From assembly GCA_030695565.1 (NCBI GenBank), contig JAUYRZ010000079.1, positions 62,001 through 126,000 on the forward strand: a stretch of 64,000 nt of DNA, in the 5' to 3' direction. The translations under genes were made by a program, and so were the position numbers. This stretch comes from Archangium sp. (lineage in GTDB: Bacteria; Myxococcota; Myxococcia; Myxococcales; Myxococcaceae). This document shows positions 52,352-61,354 of the stretch, piece after piece. Positions within the stretch are counted from its first letter, which is position 1, and the number at the start of each line of letters is the position of its first letter. Under the pieces are notes generated by a model, which was given only the letters and a program-made list of their open reading frames with translations, was not told the DNA's origin and made no database searches.

Positions 52352-53344
52352 ATGGAACTCGCGGAGTTCGTCGAGCAGCGTCGGCCGAAGTGGAGCTCCC
52401 TCGAGCGGCTGCTCGACACCACCGAACGCGACGGCTTGTCGAAGCTGACCCTCGACGACGCGCGCATGCTCTCGCGGCTGTACCGCTCGACCTCGTCGGA
52501 TCTGCTGTGGGTGCGGGCGCGGGCGGGGGCCGCTGATGTGAGCGGCTATCTGAACGATCTCGTCGGCCGCGCCTACGCCATCACCTACCCGGGCAAGCGG
52601 GTGCGAATGGGCGAAGTGGGCCGCTTTCTGACGATGGGTTTCCCCGACGTGATGGCGCGCGAGTGGCGCATGTTCGTGGCCGCCTTCCTGTTGTTCTGGG
52701 GCGGCTTCGGCTTCGGGTGGATCGGGATGATGTTCGACCCCGACGCAGCGCCGTACCTCGTGCCCGGCGATCACCTGAAGCTCGACCCGGAGAAACGTCA
52801 GCAAGAAGAAGCGAAGAACAAGGGCGCCGGCGCGGGTGAGCAGGCGATGTTCACCAGCTTCCTCTTCACCCACAACATCCAGGTGGCGTTCCTCGCCTTC
52901 GCGCTCGGGCTGACTGCGGGCCTGGGCACGGCGATCCTGATGTTCCTCAACGGGGTGATGCTGGGCTCACTCGCGTGGGTCTACACATCGAAGGGCATGG
53001 CCGGCTGGTTCTGGGCGTGGATTCTCCCGCACGGCATTCCAGAGATCTCCGCCATCGTGATCGCCGGCGCCGCAGGCTTCGTGCTCGCGCGTGCGTTGGT
53101 CGCCCCCAAAGGGTTGTCCCGACGCGCGGCGCTCAAACGCGAGGGCAAGACCGCGCTGCAACTGCTGCTGGGCACCCTCGCGCTCTTCGTGCTCGCCGGC
53201 TTCATCGAAGGCACCATCTCGCAGATCCACCCGCCGCGACTCTCCGTCGCGTTCAAGGTGTCTTTCGCGCTGATGATCGGCAGCGGGGTCTACGCGTATC
53301 TCTGGTCGGGCCTCGCCCGGAAGATGTTCAGCGGAACCTCGTGA
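52352..53344 (+). CDS. SpoIIM-family membrane protein
   Basis: This encodes 330 residues from ATG 52352; an open frame upstream overlaps the divergent RDD gene. A cytoplasmic helical domain (about 100 residues, FVEQRRPKWSSLERLLDTT) is followed by five or six membrane helices with family motifs SFLFTHNIQVAFLAFALGLT, LFLNGVMLGSLAW-like (here MFLNGVMLGSLAW) and WILPHGIPEISAIVIAGAAG. SpoIIM/DUF95 proteins resemble the stage II sporulation protein M of Bacillus, but most occur in non-sporulating bacteria and their transport role is unknown. It overlaps tail to tail by 17 bp with the DUF4190 gene. Confidence 0.87.
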   Translation: MELAEFVEQRRPKWSSLERLLDTTERDGLSKLTLDDARMLSRLYRSTSSDLLWVRARAGAADVSGYLNDLVGRAYAITYPGKRVRMGEVGRFLTMGFPDVMAREWRMFVAAFLLFWGGFGFGWIGMMFDPDAAPYLVPGDHLKLDPEKRQQEEAKNKGAGAGEQAMFTSFLFTHNIQVAFLAFALGLTAGLGTAILMFLNGVMLGSLAWVYTSKGMAGWFWAWILPHGIPEISAIVIAGAAGFVLARALVAPKGLSRRAALKREGKTALQLLLGTLALFVLAGFIEGTISQIHPPRLSVAFKVSFALMIGSGVYAYLWSGLARKMFSGTS

Positions 53345-53816
53345 GGGCGTTGATGATCAGGCTGCCGATGGTGAGCAGCAGGCTGGTGCTCCCCAGGATG
53401 ATGCCGACCAGGGCGAACTCCTTGCCCTTCTGCTGACCGTTGGTCGCGTTGATCTGGTTCTGCGCCATCACGCCCGTGACGATCGCGCCGATCGACGCGA
53501 AGGGGATGCAGCACAAGATGCCCAGCACCAACGAGACGATGGCCAGCGTGTTGGTGCTGCCGCTCGAAAGCCCATTGGAGCTGCCGCCAAAGCCCATCGG
53601 CGGCGGACCCACGTAACCGGTGGGGAAGGGCGATGACGAGGGCGGAGGCGCGGTGACCACGGGCCTCGGCGGCGGCGCGATCACCTGGGGCGGCGGCGGT
53701 TGGCTGACCCCACCTTCGCGCGGCACCTCGAAGCTGGCCGTGCAGGCTTTGCAGGTGAGCCGGCCACCGGGCATGCCGTCGTTCTCAGTTCCGCAGTTGG
53801 GGCAGAAGACCTTCAT
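53328..53816 (-). CDS. Zinc-ribbon DUF4190-type membrane protein
   Basis: This encodes 162 residues. The N terminus is a zinc ribbon (CPNCGTEN ... CKAC), followed by a Pro-rich linker and two membrane helices (TLAIVSLVLGILCCIPFASI; ALVGIILGSTSLLLTIGSLI). This is the DUF4190 layout, with a short charged segment between the helices (AQNQINATNGQQKG). It lies 16 bp after the DUF58 gene and probably belongs to the same operon. Confidence 0.82.
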   Translation of the reverse strand: MKVFCPNCGTENDGMPGGRLTCKACTASFEVPREGGVSQPPPPQVIAPPPRPVVTAPPPSSSPFPTGYVGPPPMGFGGSSNGLSSGSTNTLAIVSLVLGILCCIPFASIGAIVTGVMAQNQINATNGQQKGKEFALVGIILGSTSLLLTIGSLIINALTRFR

Positions 53817-53832
53817 GGTGTTTGGCTCCGTC

Positions 53833-55140
53833 TCACAATGTTCCCCGCGCTTTGATCTCGAGGTACTGGTTCACCGCGGCGAGTGACAGTTGATTCGCAT
53901 CGACGTCGACCACCGTCACCCCGTCACGGCCCACCTTGCGCTTCATCGCTTCACGCTCGAGCAGCAACTCGCTTGCCACCGCGTGTTGATAGGCGACCTC
54001 TGCGTCGGGTGGTGAGGTCTCGAGCAACTGGGAGAGCGCGGCGTCTTTCACCGACAGGCACAGCGGCACGTGTCGTTTCGCGAGCCGGCGCATCGGGTCG
54101 ACCATGGTCTGCGCCTGGTCTTCGTCGATGAAGTCGGTGAACACGCACAGCAGGCTGCGCTTGAGCAGCCGCACGTTGAGCTCCTTGAAGAGCGCGAGGT
54201 AGTCGACGTACGTGAGGTGCGGCTTGGCGGTGTAGAGCGCGTCGACGATCTTCCGGTACTGCAGGCGGCCGGCAGAAGGCGCGAGGTAGGTCTTGATGCC
54301 GTCGGCGAAGACCACCAGGCCCACGCGATCTCCGTTGCGCACGGCCACGAAGGCGAGAAACAGCGCGGCGTTCACCGCGTGATCGAGCTTGGTCAGGCCA
54401 TCGACCCGCGCGGCCATCGAACGGCCTGCGTCGACGCCGATGAGCACGGTCTGGCTGCGCTCCGACTCCATCACGCGCGTCACGGGGCGGCCGCGGCGGG
54501 CGGTGGCCTTCCAGTCGACGTCGCGCACCGAGTCGCCCTGGGAGTAGTCGCGCAGGCGGGCGAACTCCGAGCCGCGGCCGTCACGGCGCAGCTGGCGCAG
54601 CCCCAAATTCACGAAGTCGAGCGCCGCATCGGAGAGCAGCAGGCGGCTGGCGCCTCGCATGTCGGGGAACACGCTGACCGCCACGCTCGCGGGCACCGTG
54701 CGCTCGTGCCACACGAAGCCGAACGGGCCCCGCACGCGCAGGTGAATCGCGCCGAACTCGAACTTGCCGCGTTTGCCCGGAGTGGTCGTGTAGTGCAGCT
54801 TGCCGCGGCTGCTCGCAGAGACCGTGAGCGAGAGCACGGCGGGCTTGCTGTCGAAGGCCTCGGGAGAATCGTCGCGCACGTCGAGCCGCAGGGGGCGATT
54901 GCCGGTGTTGATCAGGTGCAGCGTGACGGGGTTGGCCACACCGACCTGCAGGCGCACCGGCAGCTCACGCCAGATCTTGATGGGCGCCCTGCGGGCGAGG
55001 AAGAAGTCGGCGGCCGCGACGAGCAGGAGCATCACGTCGAGCAGCACGATGAGCGGCCCCAGGCCCGTGATGAAGCCCGCCGCCATGGTGGGCAGCGCGA
55101 GCAGACACACGATGAGCCAGAGCCGCCCGGAGGGGATCAT
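53833..55140 (-). CDS. DUF58-domain protein
   Basis: This encodes 435 residues from ATG 55140; the longer open frame upstream runs through a REP element and is not coding. Two N-terminal membrane helices (LWLIVCLLALPTMAAGFITG; LLDVMLLLVAAADFFLA) precede a beta-rich segment and the DUF58 motif (DSVRDVDWKATARRGRPVTR, followed by QTVLIGVDAGRSM with a vWA-like Asp-x-Gly-x-Ser site). Such proteins work with MoxR ATPases in a membrane or cell-wall maintenance complex of unknown detail. It is downstream of moxR and separated from it by two palindromic repeats. Confidence 0.9.
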   Translation of the reverse strand: MIPSGRLWLIVCLLALPTMAAGFITGLGPLIVLLDVMLLLVAAADFFLARRAPIKIWRELPVRLQVGVANPVTLHLINTGNRPLRLDVRDDSPEAFDSKPAVLSLTVSASSRGKLHYTTTPGKRGKFEFGAIHLRVRGPFGFVWHERTVPASVAVSVFPDMRGASRLLLSDAALDFVNLGLRQLRRDGRGSEFARLRDYSQGDSVRDVDWKATARRGRPVTRVMESERSQTVLIGVDAGRSMAARVDGLTKLDHAVNAALFLAFVAVRNGDRVGLVVFADGIKTYLAPSAGRLQYRKIVDALYTAKPHLTYVDYLALFKELNVRLLKRSLLCVFTDFIDEDQAQTMVDPMRRLAKRHVPLCLSVKDAALSQLLETSPPDAEVAYQHAVASELLLEREAMKRKVGRDGVTVVDVDANQLSLAAVNQYLEIKARGTL

Positions 55141-55148
55141 AGAAACCT

Positions 55149-55255
55149 CGCCCTGCAAAGCGGGGAGAGGTCGGCCGAAGGCCGGGTGAGGGGCTTCACG
55201 TGCACCAGGAGGCCCCTCACCCCGACCCTCTCCCCGCTTCGCAAGGAGAGGGAGC
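55149..55255. repeat. Inverted pair of REP-like palindromes
   Basis: Two copies of the dispersed element face each other: 55149-55195 (contains GCGGGGAGAGGTCGG, GGGTGAGGGGC) and 55211-55255 (GGCCCCTCACCCCGACCCTC then TCCCCGCTTCGC). Together they can fold into a long cruciform or mRNA hairpin between moxR and the DUF58 gene. Confidence 0.7.
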
Positions 55256-55258
55256 GCA

Positions 55259-56272
55259 TCAGCGGGGGACCTCGACCGAGGCGACCACTTCACGCAGCAC
55301 GTCGGCCGGCGTCGCGCCGTCGAGCTCGGCATCGGGCGAAAGCAAGAGGCGGTGTTTGAGCACCGGGCCCGCGAGGTAGCGGATGTCGTCAGGCGTGACG
55401 AAGCTGCGGCCGCGCAACGCGGCGAGTGCCTTGCTCGCGAGGAGCAGATGCACCGCCGCGCGGGGACCCGCACCCAGGCGGATGCGCGGTGAACGGCGGG
55501 TGGCCGCCACCAGCTTGCGCACGTACGAGAGCACCGGCGGTTCGATGCGTACGTCGGCCATGGCCAGGCGCGCCTGCTTCACCTGATCCTGCGTGACCGC
55601 GGCCTGCACTCCGGCGCGCTGCAGATCGCCTGCATCGAAGCCCTTGTTCACCGCCGAGAGAATGGCCTCTTCTTCTTCGTCGCTCGGGTAGCCGACGTCG
55701 ATCTTGAAGAGGAAACGATCGAGCTGCGCTTCCGGCAGCGGGTACGTGCCTTCCGACTCCACCGGGTTCTGCGTGGCGAACACGGTGAAGAGGGGTGAGA
55801 GCTGAATGTGTTTTCCCTCGAGCGAGACGGCGCGCTCCTGCATCGCCTCGAGCAGGGCCGACTGGGTCTTCGCTGGGGCGCGGTTGATCTCGTCGGTCAA
55901 CAGCAGGTCCGTGAAGATCGGCCCGCGCACCAACACGAACGACTGCGATTTCAAGTCGAAGATGCTGGTGCCCAGGATGTCGGAGGGCATCAGGTCGGGC
56001 GTGAACTGAATGCGCTTGAACTCCGCGCTCACGCTTCGAGCGAGCGCCTTCGCCATCAGGGTCTTGGCGACGCCGGGCACGCCTTCGAGGAGCACGTGGC
56101 CACCCGCGATGAGGCCGCAGAGCATCAGCTCGAGCGCTTCGTCTTGCCCGACGACTGCCTTGCGCACTTCACGCAGGCTCGCTTCGCGCACGGTGGCCGC
56201 GATGGTCACCGCCGCTGATTGCGGCGCAGCGACTTCAGGCGGCAAGGCAATGGGTTCAGCAATCGGAGTCAT
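55259..56272 (-). CDS. MoxR-family AAA+ ATPase
   Basis: This encodes 337 residues. Walker A is [16 protein letters not shown], followed by [20 protein letters not shown], Walker [21 protein letters not shown] and sensor-1 [20 protein letters not shown], all MoxR hallmarks. MoxR ATPases act as chaperones in complex assembly with vWA/DUF58 proteins. The gene overlaps the DUF4350 gene by four bases. The operon reads zinc-finger protein, DUF4129, DUF4350, MoxR, DUF58, DUF4190. Confidence 0.93.
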   Translation of the reverse strand: MTPIAEPIALPPEVAAPQSAAVTIAATVREASLREVRKAVVGQDEALELMLCGLIAGGHVLLEGVPGVAKTLMAKALARSVSAEFKRIQFTPDLMPSDILGTSIFDLKSQSFVLVRGPIFTDLLLTDEINRAPAKTQSALLEAMQERAVSLEGKHIQLSPLFTVFATQNPVESEGTYPLPEAQLDRFLFKIDVGYPSDEEEEAILSAVNKGFDAGDLQRAGVQAAVTQDQVKQARLAMADVRIEPPVLSYVRKLVAATRRSPRIRLGAGPRAAVHLLLASKALAALRGRSFVTPDDIRYLAGPVLKHRLLLSPDAELDGATPADVLREVVASVEVPR

Positions 56273-57549
56273 GTTGCTTTCCTCTGGTGATGGTTCAGGG
56301 ATTTTCGGGCGACGGCCGCGAGCGTGGCGACCCGTTCGACGTCGGCTTCAGTGCTGGTCGCCGCCACGGCGCGGGAGATGTCGAGCAGCGCGCTCGCGAG
56401 ATCCTTGCGACCCTTTACCTCGAGGGCGGCGCCGATCTCCGCGGGCTCCAGCCGGCCGCTCACGCCTGCCTTCACGGCGAAGTCGGCGGCGAGGTGCCTC
56501 AAGATGCTCGAAGCGGCGTGGGCGTGATGCTTGCCTTCCCGGTAGAGCCGGCTGGTGGCGAAGAGCGCGTCGGTGCTGCCGACCCGCAGTTCTTCATCGG
56601 GTGCGCGCGGGCTGCCGAAGCGTTTGAGCGCCAGCGCCCAGAGCATCACGCCCAGCAGCAGCTGACCGACGGCGAAGTGCAGGCCGTAGCGCGCGGCGAA
56701 CTCACCCATCGAACGTTCACCCGTGAAGCCGTGGTGGAACTCGTCGAAGGCGATGGGCCCGCTGCTGGCGACCGCGGAGAACAACGAGTGCCAGAACTGC
56801 GCGTTGTCAGCCACGCCGAGCGAGCGATTCATCGCGAGGTGAGGGGCGCCGATGATGATCACCCGGCCCTGGCCGTAAGGCAGCAGCGCGGCGACCGGCT
56901 TCTCGAACTTCTCGTCGATGAGCAGCGGTACGGCGCCCGGGGGCAGCTCGAGGAACGCGCGCACTTTGGTGACCACGCGCTCCACGCCCTGCACGTAGCG
57001 GCTGGGCTGCGCAGGCACGAGCGTGCGGACGGACAGGGATGAATCGGTGCGCTCGAGGGTGACGTCGAGATCCTCCAGCAGCCGCGCGTCGCGGTAGCTC
57101 GAGGGCACGTAGACGAGGGTGGCGCCGTTGCGCACGTGTTCGAGCAGCTTCTCGCTCTCGTCGTTGCTGATGGGCGGTGACTTGAGCGAGTTGACGCCAC
57201 GCGATTTGAACTCGGCGTCGTTGGCCTCTTCGTCTTCGGGATCATCGACCCCTGCGTCGCTGCCGTCGAAGGCAGTCTTGTCGAAGCCCAGCTCGCGGGA
57301 GAAGCGCGTGCCCAGCAGCACCAGGTTCCGCTTCGGCGGGATGATGGTGAGATCCTGCTGGTGGCGGATGACGGGCAGCCCCGACTCCGAGAGCAACAGG
57401 TAGAGGGCGCGCGCGCCGTCGGGCTCGCTCTTGAAGGTGGAGAGCTGATCCGCAAAACCGCCGCGGCGTGCGCCTTGAAGCAGGAACCAGCCCAGCGCGC
57501 CGATCAGCATCACGCCGCCGACCATCAGCAGTGGAAATCGGTCACGCAC
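56269..57549 (-). CDS. DUF4350-domain protein
   Basis: This encodes 426 residues with an N-terminal membrane helix ([20 protein letters not shown]), a large extracytoplasmic domain with the DUF4350 features ([46 protein letters not shown]) and a second helix ([20 protein letters not shown]), ending in a cytoplasmic helical tail. It overlaps the DUF4129 gene by eight bases. These proteins are genomic partners of MoxR and DUF58; a precise function is not known. Confidence 0.88.
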   Translation of the reverse strand: MRDRFPLLMVGGVMLIGALGWFLLQGARRGGFADQLSTFKSEPDGARALYLLLSESGLPVIRHQQDLTIIPPKRNLVLLGTRFSRELGFDKTAFDGSDAGVDDPEDEEANDAEFKSRGVNSLKSPPISNDESEKLLEHVRNGATLVYVPSSYRDARLLEDLDVTLERTDSSLSVRTLVPAQPSRYVQGVERVVTKVRAFLELPPGAVPLLIDEKFEKPVAALLPYGQGRVIIIGAPHLAMNRSLGVADNAQFWHSLFSAVASSGPIAFDEFHHGFTGERSMGEFAARYGLHFAVGQLLLGVMLWALALKRFGSPRAPDEELRVGSTDALFATSRLYREGKHHAHAASSILRHLAADFAVKAGVSGRLEPAEIGAALEVKGRKDLASALLDISRAVAATSTEADVERVATLAAVARKSLNHHQRKAT

Positions 57550-59344
57550 GAGTCGTGCTTCCTTCCGCGGGCACCAGGAGCGGCTCTGCCACCTTGCGGA
57601 ACATCGCGTAGGCCAGCGAGTCGACGCCGAGGTTGCCGTACCAGGCGAAGTCGAAACGGCGGGTCAGATCCTTGAACCCGGCCTTCAAGCTGGAGGCGCC
57701 CTTGAAGGCGAAGAGGTACTCCCAGTTGCTCAAGGTGGGGTCGTAGTCGATGACGCCGTCGCGGTGCAGGCGCGAGAGCAGGGCGAGGTAGAGATGGCGG
57801 ATCGCCTCGCGGTACTCGCCTTTTGCCGCCAGCTCGTCGGCCAGTCCCGCCCAGGTCTCCGGCGGTTTCGACAACGCGCTCATGGTGTCGTGATCGAGCG
57901 GCTGCTGGGTGAGCCCGCCCGTTTCATCGAGCTCGGTCTGGCCGGGCTGCTTGCGCTTGAACGATCTGATCAAGATGAACAGCAGCACCGCCGCGACCAG
58001 CACGATCGCGCCGATCATCACGGCGTTCGCGCCCGCCATCGCTGGAGAAGCCGACACCTCGACCTCCGGAGGAGTCGGCCGATCGTCGTCGCGTTGTTTG
58101 TTGAGCCACTCCCAAAGCGCCTTGAAGAGCTTCGCCAGCCAGCCCGGTTCGTCGGGCGGCGGCTCTTCTTCGGCCGCTTTCTCCGGATCGTTCGAGGTCT
58201 GGAACTCGCGGCGCGAGAGGATTTTTTTGGCCGTGTCCTGCGCATCGAGCGGCGCGGGTTGCGCTTGCAGCTCGGCGTAGAGCCTCAAGCCCTCACGCAG
58301 GTCGGCCTCGGCCGCATCACAGTCATCGTCTTCGAACACCCGCCGCTCCACGCGGGAGATCAGCCGGGTGAGGGAAGACTGCTCGTCATCGGGAATGCCC
58401 TGGCGCTCGAGCGGCGCGAGATCCACCCGCATGGCGCACTCGTCGGTGAGCTTCGCGGCCCGCTCGACCAACGACGACTCGGCGCGCGCGGGCAGGGCGA
58501 AGCAGAGGGCCAGCGCGATGGCCAGCGCCACCCCTCTGGGCTTCTTGCGGCGGGGCAGTTGCTCGACCTGGGCGATCAGATCGAGCCCTTCTTGCCGCAC
58601 CCGGCCGTCGATCAACATCAGGGTCGAGGTCGCCGCCCGCACCGGCTCGAACAAGGCGAAGGTGACCGCCGCCACCGTGGCCAGCCAGGTCGGGTTGTCG
58701 AGCGAGGTGAAACGCTCCACGAAGGTGACGTCGAAGCCGAACAATCCACGGCCCAGCGAGAGCACCATCTGGGTCATCAGGTGCACGTTGAGCGCGAGGA
58801 TGAGCTGGCTGGCGCCGCACACGCGCACCCACGGAGCGATGTGCCGGGTGGGCCCCAGCAACTTGGAGCACGTGCCGTAGATGCCCAGCACGCTGCCCTG
58901 GCCACGCATGGTGGTCGCGTAGCCCGCGGCGTGCGCGCCGACGAAGAGAAAGCCGATGCCGAGGGTGAAGACCCAGAGGGCCAGGTTGATCACCGCCATC
59001 ACGGTCGAGGCGACGATCAGCGCCGGAGCGCGTTTGATCGCCGCGAGCAGGCTGGCGCGTATCGAAGGCGCCGTGGTGCTCACCACCTGTTGATCGACGT
59101 AGTGACACGCGGCGCCCTGGCTGACCGCCCGCAGGATCCACGCGAAGGTCCACGCGGCGACGGGGAAAACGAGCGATTCATGCCGGGTGGTGGCTTCCAC
59201 CAGGGAGAAGGCGGTGGCGACCAACAAGGCCCCGGTGGGCAACGTGATGGCCCACACCCCGGTGGTGGTGGCGCACAACCGCACCGCCGCATCGAAGAGC
59301 GCGACGGCGTTGCGGGGTCTGAGCTCGAGCGCGTCGACGGCCAT
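57542..59344 (-). CDS. DUF4129-domain multi-pass membrane protein
   Basis: This encodes 600 residues. Six or so membrane helices fill residues 20-250, an extracytoplasmic Glu/Arg-rich helical region follows, then another helix (ANAVMIGAIVLVAAVLLFIL) and the C-terminal cytoplasmic DUF4129 domain (GEYREAIRHLYLALLSRLHR; DPTLSNWEYLF). A signal-peptide-like segment (GVALAIALALCFALPARA) in the middle marks the crossing before the periplasmic part. It is the second gene of the MoxR operon. Confidence 0.87.
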   Translation of the reverse strand: MAVDALELRPRNAVALFDAAVRLCATTTGVWAITLPTGALLVATAFSLVEATTRHESLVFPVAAWTFAWILRAVSQGAACHYVDQQVVSTTAPSIRASLLAAIKRAPALIVASTVMAVINLALWVFTLGIGFLFVGAHAAGYATTMRGQGSVLGIYGTCSKLLGPTRHIAPWVRVCGASQLILALNVHLMTQMVLSLGRGLFGFDVTFVERFTSLDNPTWLATVAAVTFALFEPVRAATSTLMLIDGRVRQEGLDLIAQVEQLPRRKKPRGVALAIALALCFALPARAESSLVERAAKLTDECAMRVDLAPLERQGIPDDEQSSLTRLISRVERRVFEDDDCDAAEADLREGLRLYAELQAQPAPLDAQDTAKKILSRREFQTSNDPEKAAEEEPPPDEPGWLAKLFKALWEWLNKQRDDDRPTPPEVEVSASPAMAGANAVMIGAIVLVAAVLLFILIRSFKRKQPGQTELDETGGLTQQPLDHDTMSALSKPPETWAGLADELAAKGEYREAIRHLYLALLSRLHRDGVIDYDPTLSNWEYLFAFKGASSLKAGFKDLTRRFDFAWYGNLGVDSLAYAMFRKVAEPLLVPAEGSTTRA

Positions 59345-59347
59345 TGT

Positions 59348-59617
59348 CTAAAGCCGCACGAGTGCAGCGAGTCCGTAGAAACCGCCGAAGAGCACGGCCA
59401 CCGCCATCAACGCGAGCAGCACGCTCCCGACAGACCAGTCTTTGCGATCGACGAGAGTGCGGGCTTTCGCCAGCCGCGCGCCCAGGCACTGAGCGCACCG
59501 GTTGATGCCCTCGAACTGGGTCGTGCACTCGGTGCAGATGACATTCCTGCACTCGACGCAGATGCCCAGACCTGCGCGCTCTGGGTGGTAGTGGCAACGC
59601 CCTGATCCGAGTGCCAT
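59348..59617 (-). CDS. Small zinc-finger membrane protein
   Basis: This encodes 89 residues. A B-box-like zinc finger (C8, H10 with C20, C23, C28, C31 and later CAQC) occupies the first 45 residues, followed by one membrane helix (VGSVLLALMAVAVLFGGFYG). It opens the operon with DUF4129, DUF4350 and MoxR and lies three bases from the DUF4129 gene. A similar Cys-rich head occurs on the RDD protein at 11678-12250. Confidence 0.82.
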   Translation of the reverse strand: MALGSGRCHYHPERAGLGICVECRNVICTECTTQFEGINRCAQCLGARLAKARTLVDRKDWSVGSVLLALMAVAVLFGGFYGLAALVRL

Positions 59618-59643
59618 CGCGGGCGAAGCCTACCTCCAAAAGC

Positions 59644-61140
59644 TCAAAGCTCTTCGAGGAACTCGTCGTTGTAGGTGTACCGGCCGAGCCGCTTGAGCAG
59701 TGCTTCCATCGCCTCGACGGGCTTGACGGAGAAGAGCATGCCGCGCAGCTTCTTCACCTTCTCGTATTCCTTGTGCACGAAGAGCTTCTCTTCTTTGCGC
59801 GTACCGGACTGAGCGATGTTGATCGCCGGCCAGATGCGCTTCTCGCCGAGCAGGCGATCGAGGGTGACTTCCGAGTTACCGGTGCCCTTGAACTCCTCGA
59901 AGATCACCTCATCCATGCGGCTGCCGCTGTCGATGATGGCGGTGCCCACGATGGTGAGCGTGCCAGCCTCTTCCGTGGCGCGGGCTGCGCCGAAGAGACG
60001 CTTGGGGCGCTCGAGGGCACGGCTGTCGACGCCGCCTGACATGGTGCGGCCCGAGGAGTCGATCTCCTTGTTGTAAGCGCGCGCCAGGCGGGTGATCGAG
60101 TCGAGCAGCACCACGACGTCTTTACCGGCCTCGACCAGACGGCGGGCGCGCTCCATGGCGAGCTCGGCGACGCGCAGGTGATCGGCCGTCTTGTGATCGC
60201 TCGAAGAAGCGAACACCTCGGCCTTGATGTTGCGGCGCATGTCGGTGACTTCTTCAGGACGCTCGTCGATGAGCACCACCATCACGTGCATCTCGGGGTG
60301 GTTGGTCAGCAGCGACTGGGCGATGCGCTGGAGCATGATCGTCTTGCCGGTCTTGGGCGGCGCCACGATGAGCGAACGTTGACCCTTGCCCAGGGGGGCG
60401 ATCAGGTCGAGCACGCGGCCGATGAACTCCTTGTGGCCGTTCTCGAGCTTGATGCGATCGATGGGATCGACCGAGGTGAGATCGGCGAAGTGGGGCAGGC
60501 GAGAGGCGACTTCGACCGGCATGCCGTCGACCGTCTCCACGCTGCTGATGGTGCCCTTGAGGCCCTTCATCTGCGCCTTGGCCACGATGTACTGGCCGGC
60601 GCGCAGGCGGAGCTTCTGCACCAGGTTCTTGGGGATCTCCGCGTCTTCCGGCGACGGGAGCAGGTTCTTCTTGAGGCTGCGCAGCCCCGCGTTCTGACCC
60701 TTCACGTCGAGGTCGAGCACGCCTTCCACGGTCTGCACCGGGACGGAGACGGGCAGACCTTGCGACTGGGCCACGCGCATCTGGGTCTGCTGCTGCGTCT
60801 GGGCCTGCTGCTGCGCCTGGCGCTGCTTGTACTGATCGAGCTCCTGCGCGGTGAGGAAGACGTTGACCACCTGGCCATCGGGCTGGATGACCTTCCGGAA
60901 CGCCTGGCCGTCTTCCGCGAAGAAGACCGGGTTGCCCTTGCGACGGCGGCGCCTGCGCTTGCGGCGGCCTCCGGCCTGACCGGGTTGTCCTGGCTGACCG
61001 GGTTGGCCACCTTGCGCTGCGGGGCCACCTTCGTCGGGGCCTTCGTCACCACCGTCGTCGTCGCCGTCATCACCCTCATCACTGGGGGGCGGGGGCGCGT
61101 TCGTCGGGTCGTTCGGGTCAGGCAGATCCTGTTCACTCAT
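59644..61140 (-). CDS. rho: Transcription termination factor Rho
   Basis: This encodes 498 residues. The first 150 are an unusual extension rich in acidic residues, Gly and Gln ([29 protein letters not shown]), with a basic block [11 protein letters not shown]. The Rho core follows: the RNA-binding domain, Walker [16 protein letters not shown], Walker [16 protein letters not shown] and the Q/R-loop region [11 protein letters not shown]. Rho is the hexameric helicase that ends transcription. The extension is typical of high-GC bacteria and may affect RNA binding. The gene has its own leader upstream. Confidence 0.96.
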   Translation of the reverse strand: MSEQDLPDPNDPTNAPPPPSDEGDDGDDDGGDEGPDEGGPAAQGGQPGQPGQPGQAGGRRKRRRRRRKGNPVFFAEDGQAFRKVIQPDGQVVNVFLTAQELDQYKQRQAQQQAQTQQQTQMRVAQSQGLPVSVPVQTVEGVLDLDVKGQNAGLRSLKKNLLPSPEDAEIPKNLVQKLRLRAGQYIVAKAQMKGLKGTISSVETVDGMPVEVASRLPHFADLTSVDPIDRIKLENGHKEFIGRVLDLIAPLGKGQRSLIVAPPKTGKTIMLQRIAQSLLTNHPEMHVMVVLIDERPEEVTDMRRNIKAEVFASSSDHKTADHLRVAELAMERARRLVEAGKDVVVLLDSITRLARAYNKEIDSSGRTMSGGVDSRALERPKRLFGAARATEEAGTLTIVGTAIIDSGSRMDEVIFEEFKGTGNSEVTLDRLLGEKRIWPAINIAQSGTRKEEKLFVHKEYEKVKKLRGMLFSVKPVEAMEALLKRLGRYTYNDEFLEEL

Positions 61141-61354
61141 GCGGCTTCACCAGCCTCGACTCCACGTGTTCGGAGTCAGGCTTCCTCTTCTCGCTGTGGG
61201 GCAGGGTGCTGACCGCGGGGTACGTCGACCAACCACGCGCGCCCTGAACCGACCCGGGGCCTCTTCACGAGGGGCCCGAACGAGCCGGCGGGGCTGTCGT
61301 AGCAGCCACTTACCCAGACTTCACCTGATTTTAAGCCAAAGAGACGGTCGGCCT
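61141..61354 (-). promoter_or_regulatory. rho upstream region
   Basis: This 214 bp region lies between the sppA stop and the rho start. A TAAAAT box on the minus strand (61328-61333) is the best -10 candidate and would give a leader of about 180 nt. A GC-rich inverted repeat with a TTCAC loop lies at about 61254-61279. Rho genes are often autoregulated through their leader. No gene is visible here; one open frame through it (61176-61415, minus) lacks coding features. Confidence 0.35.
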
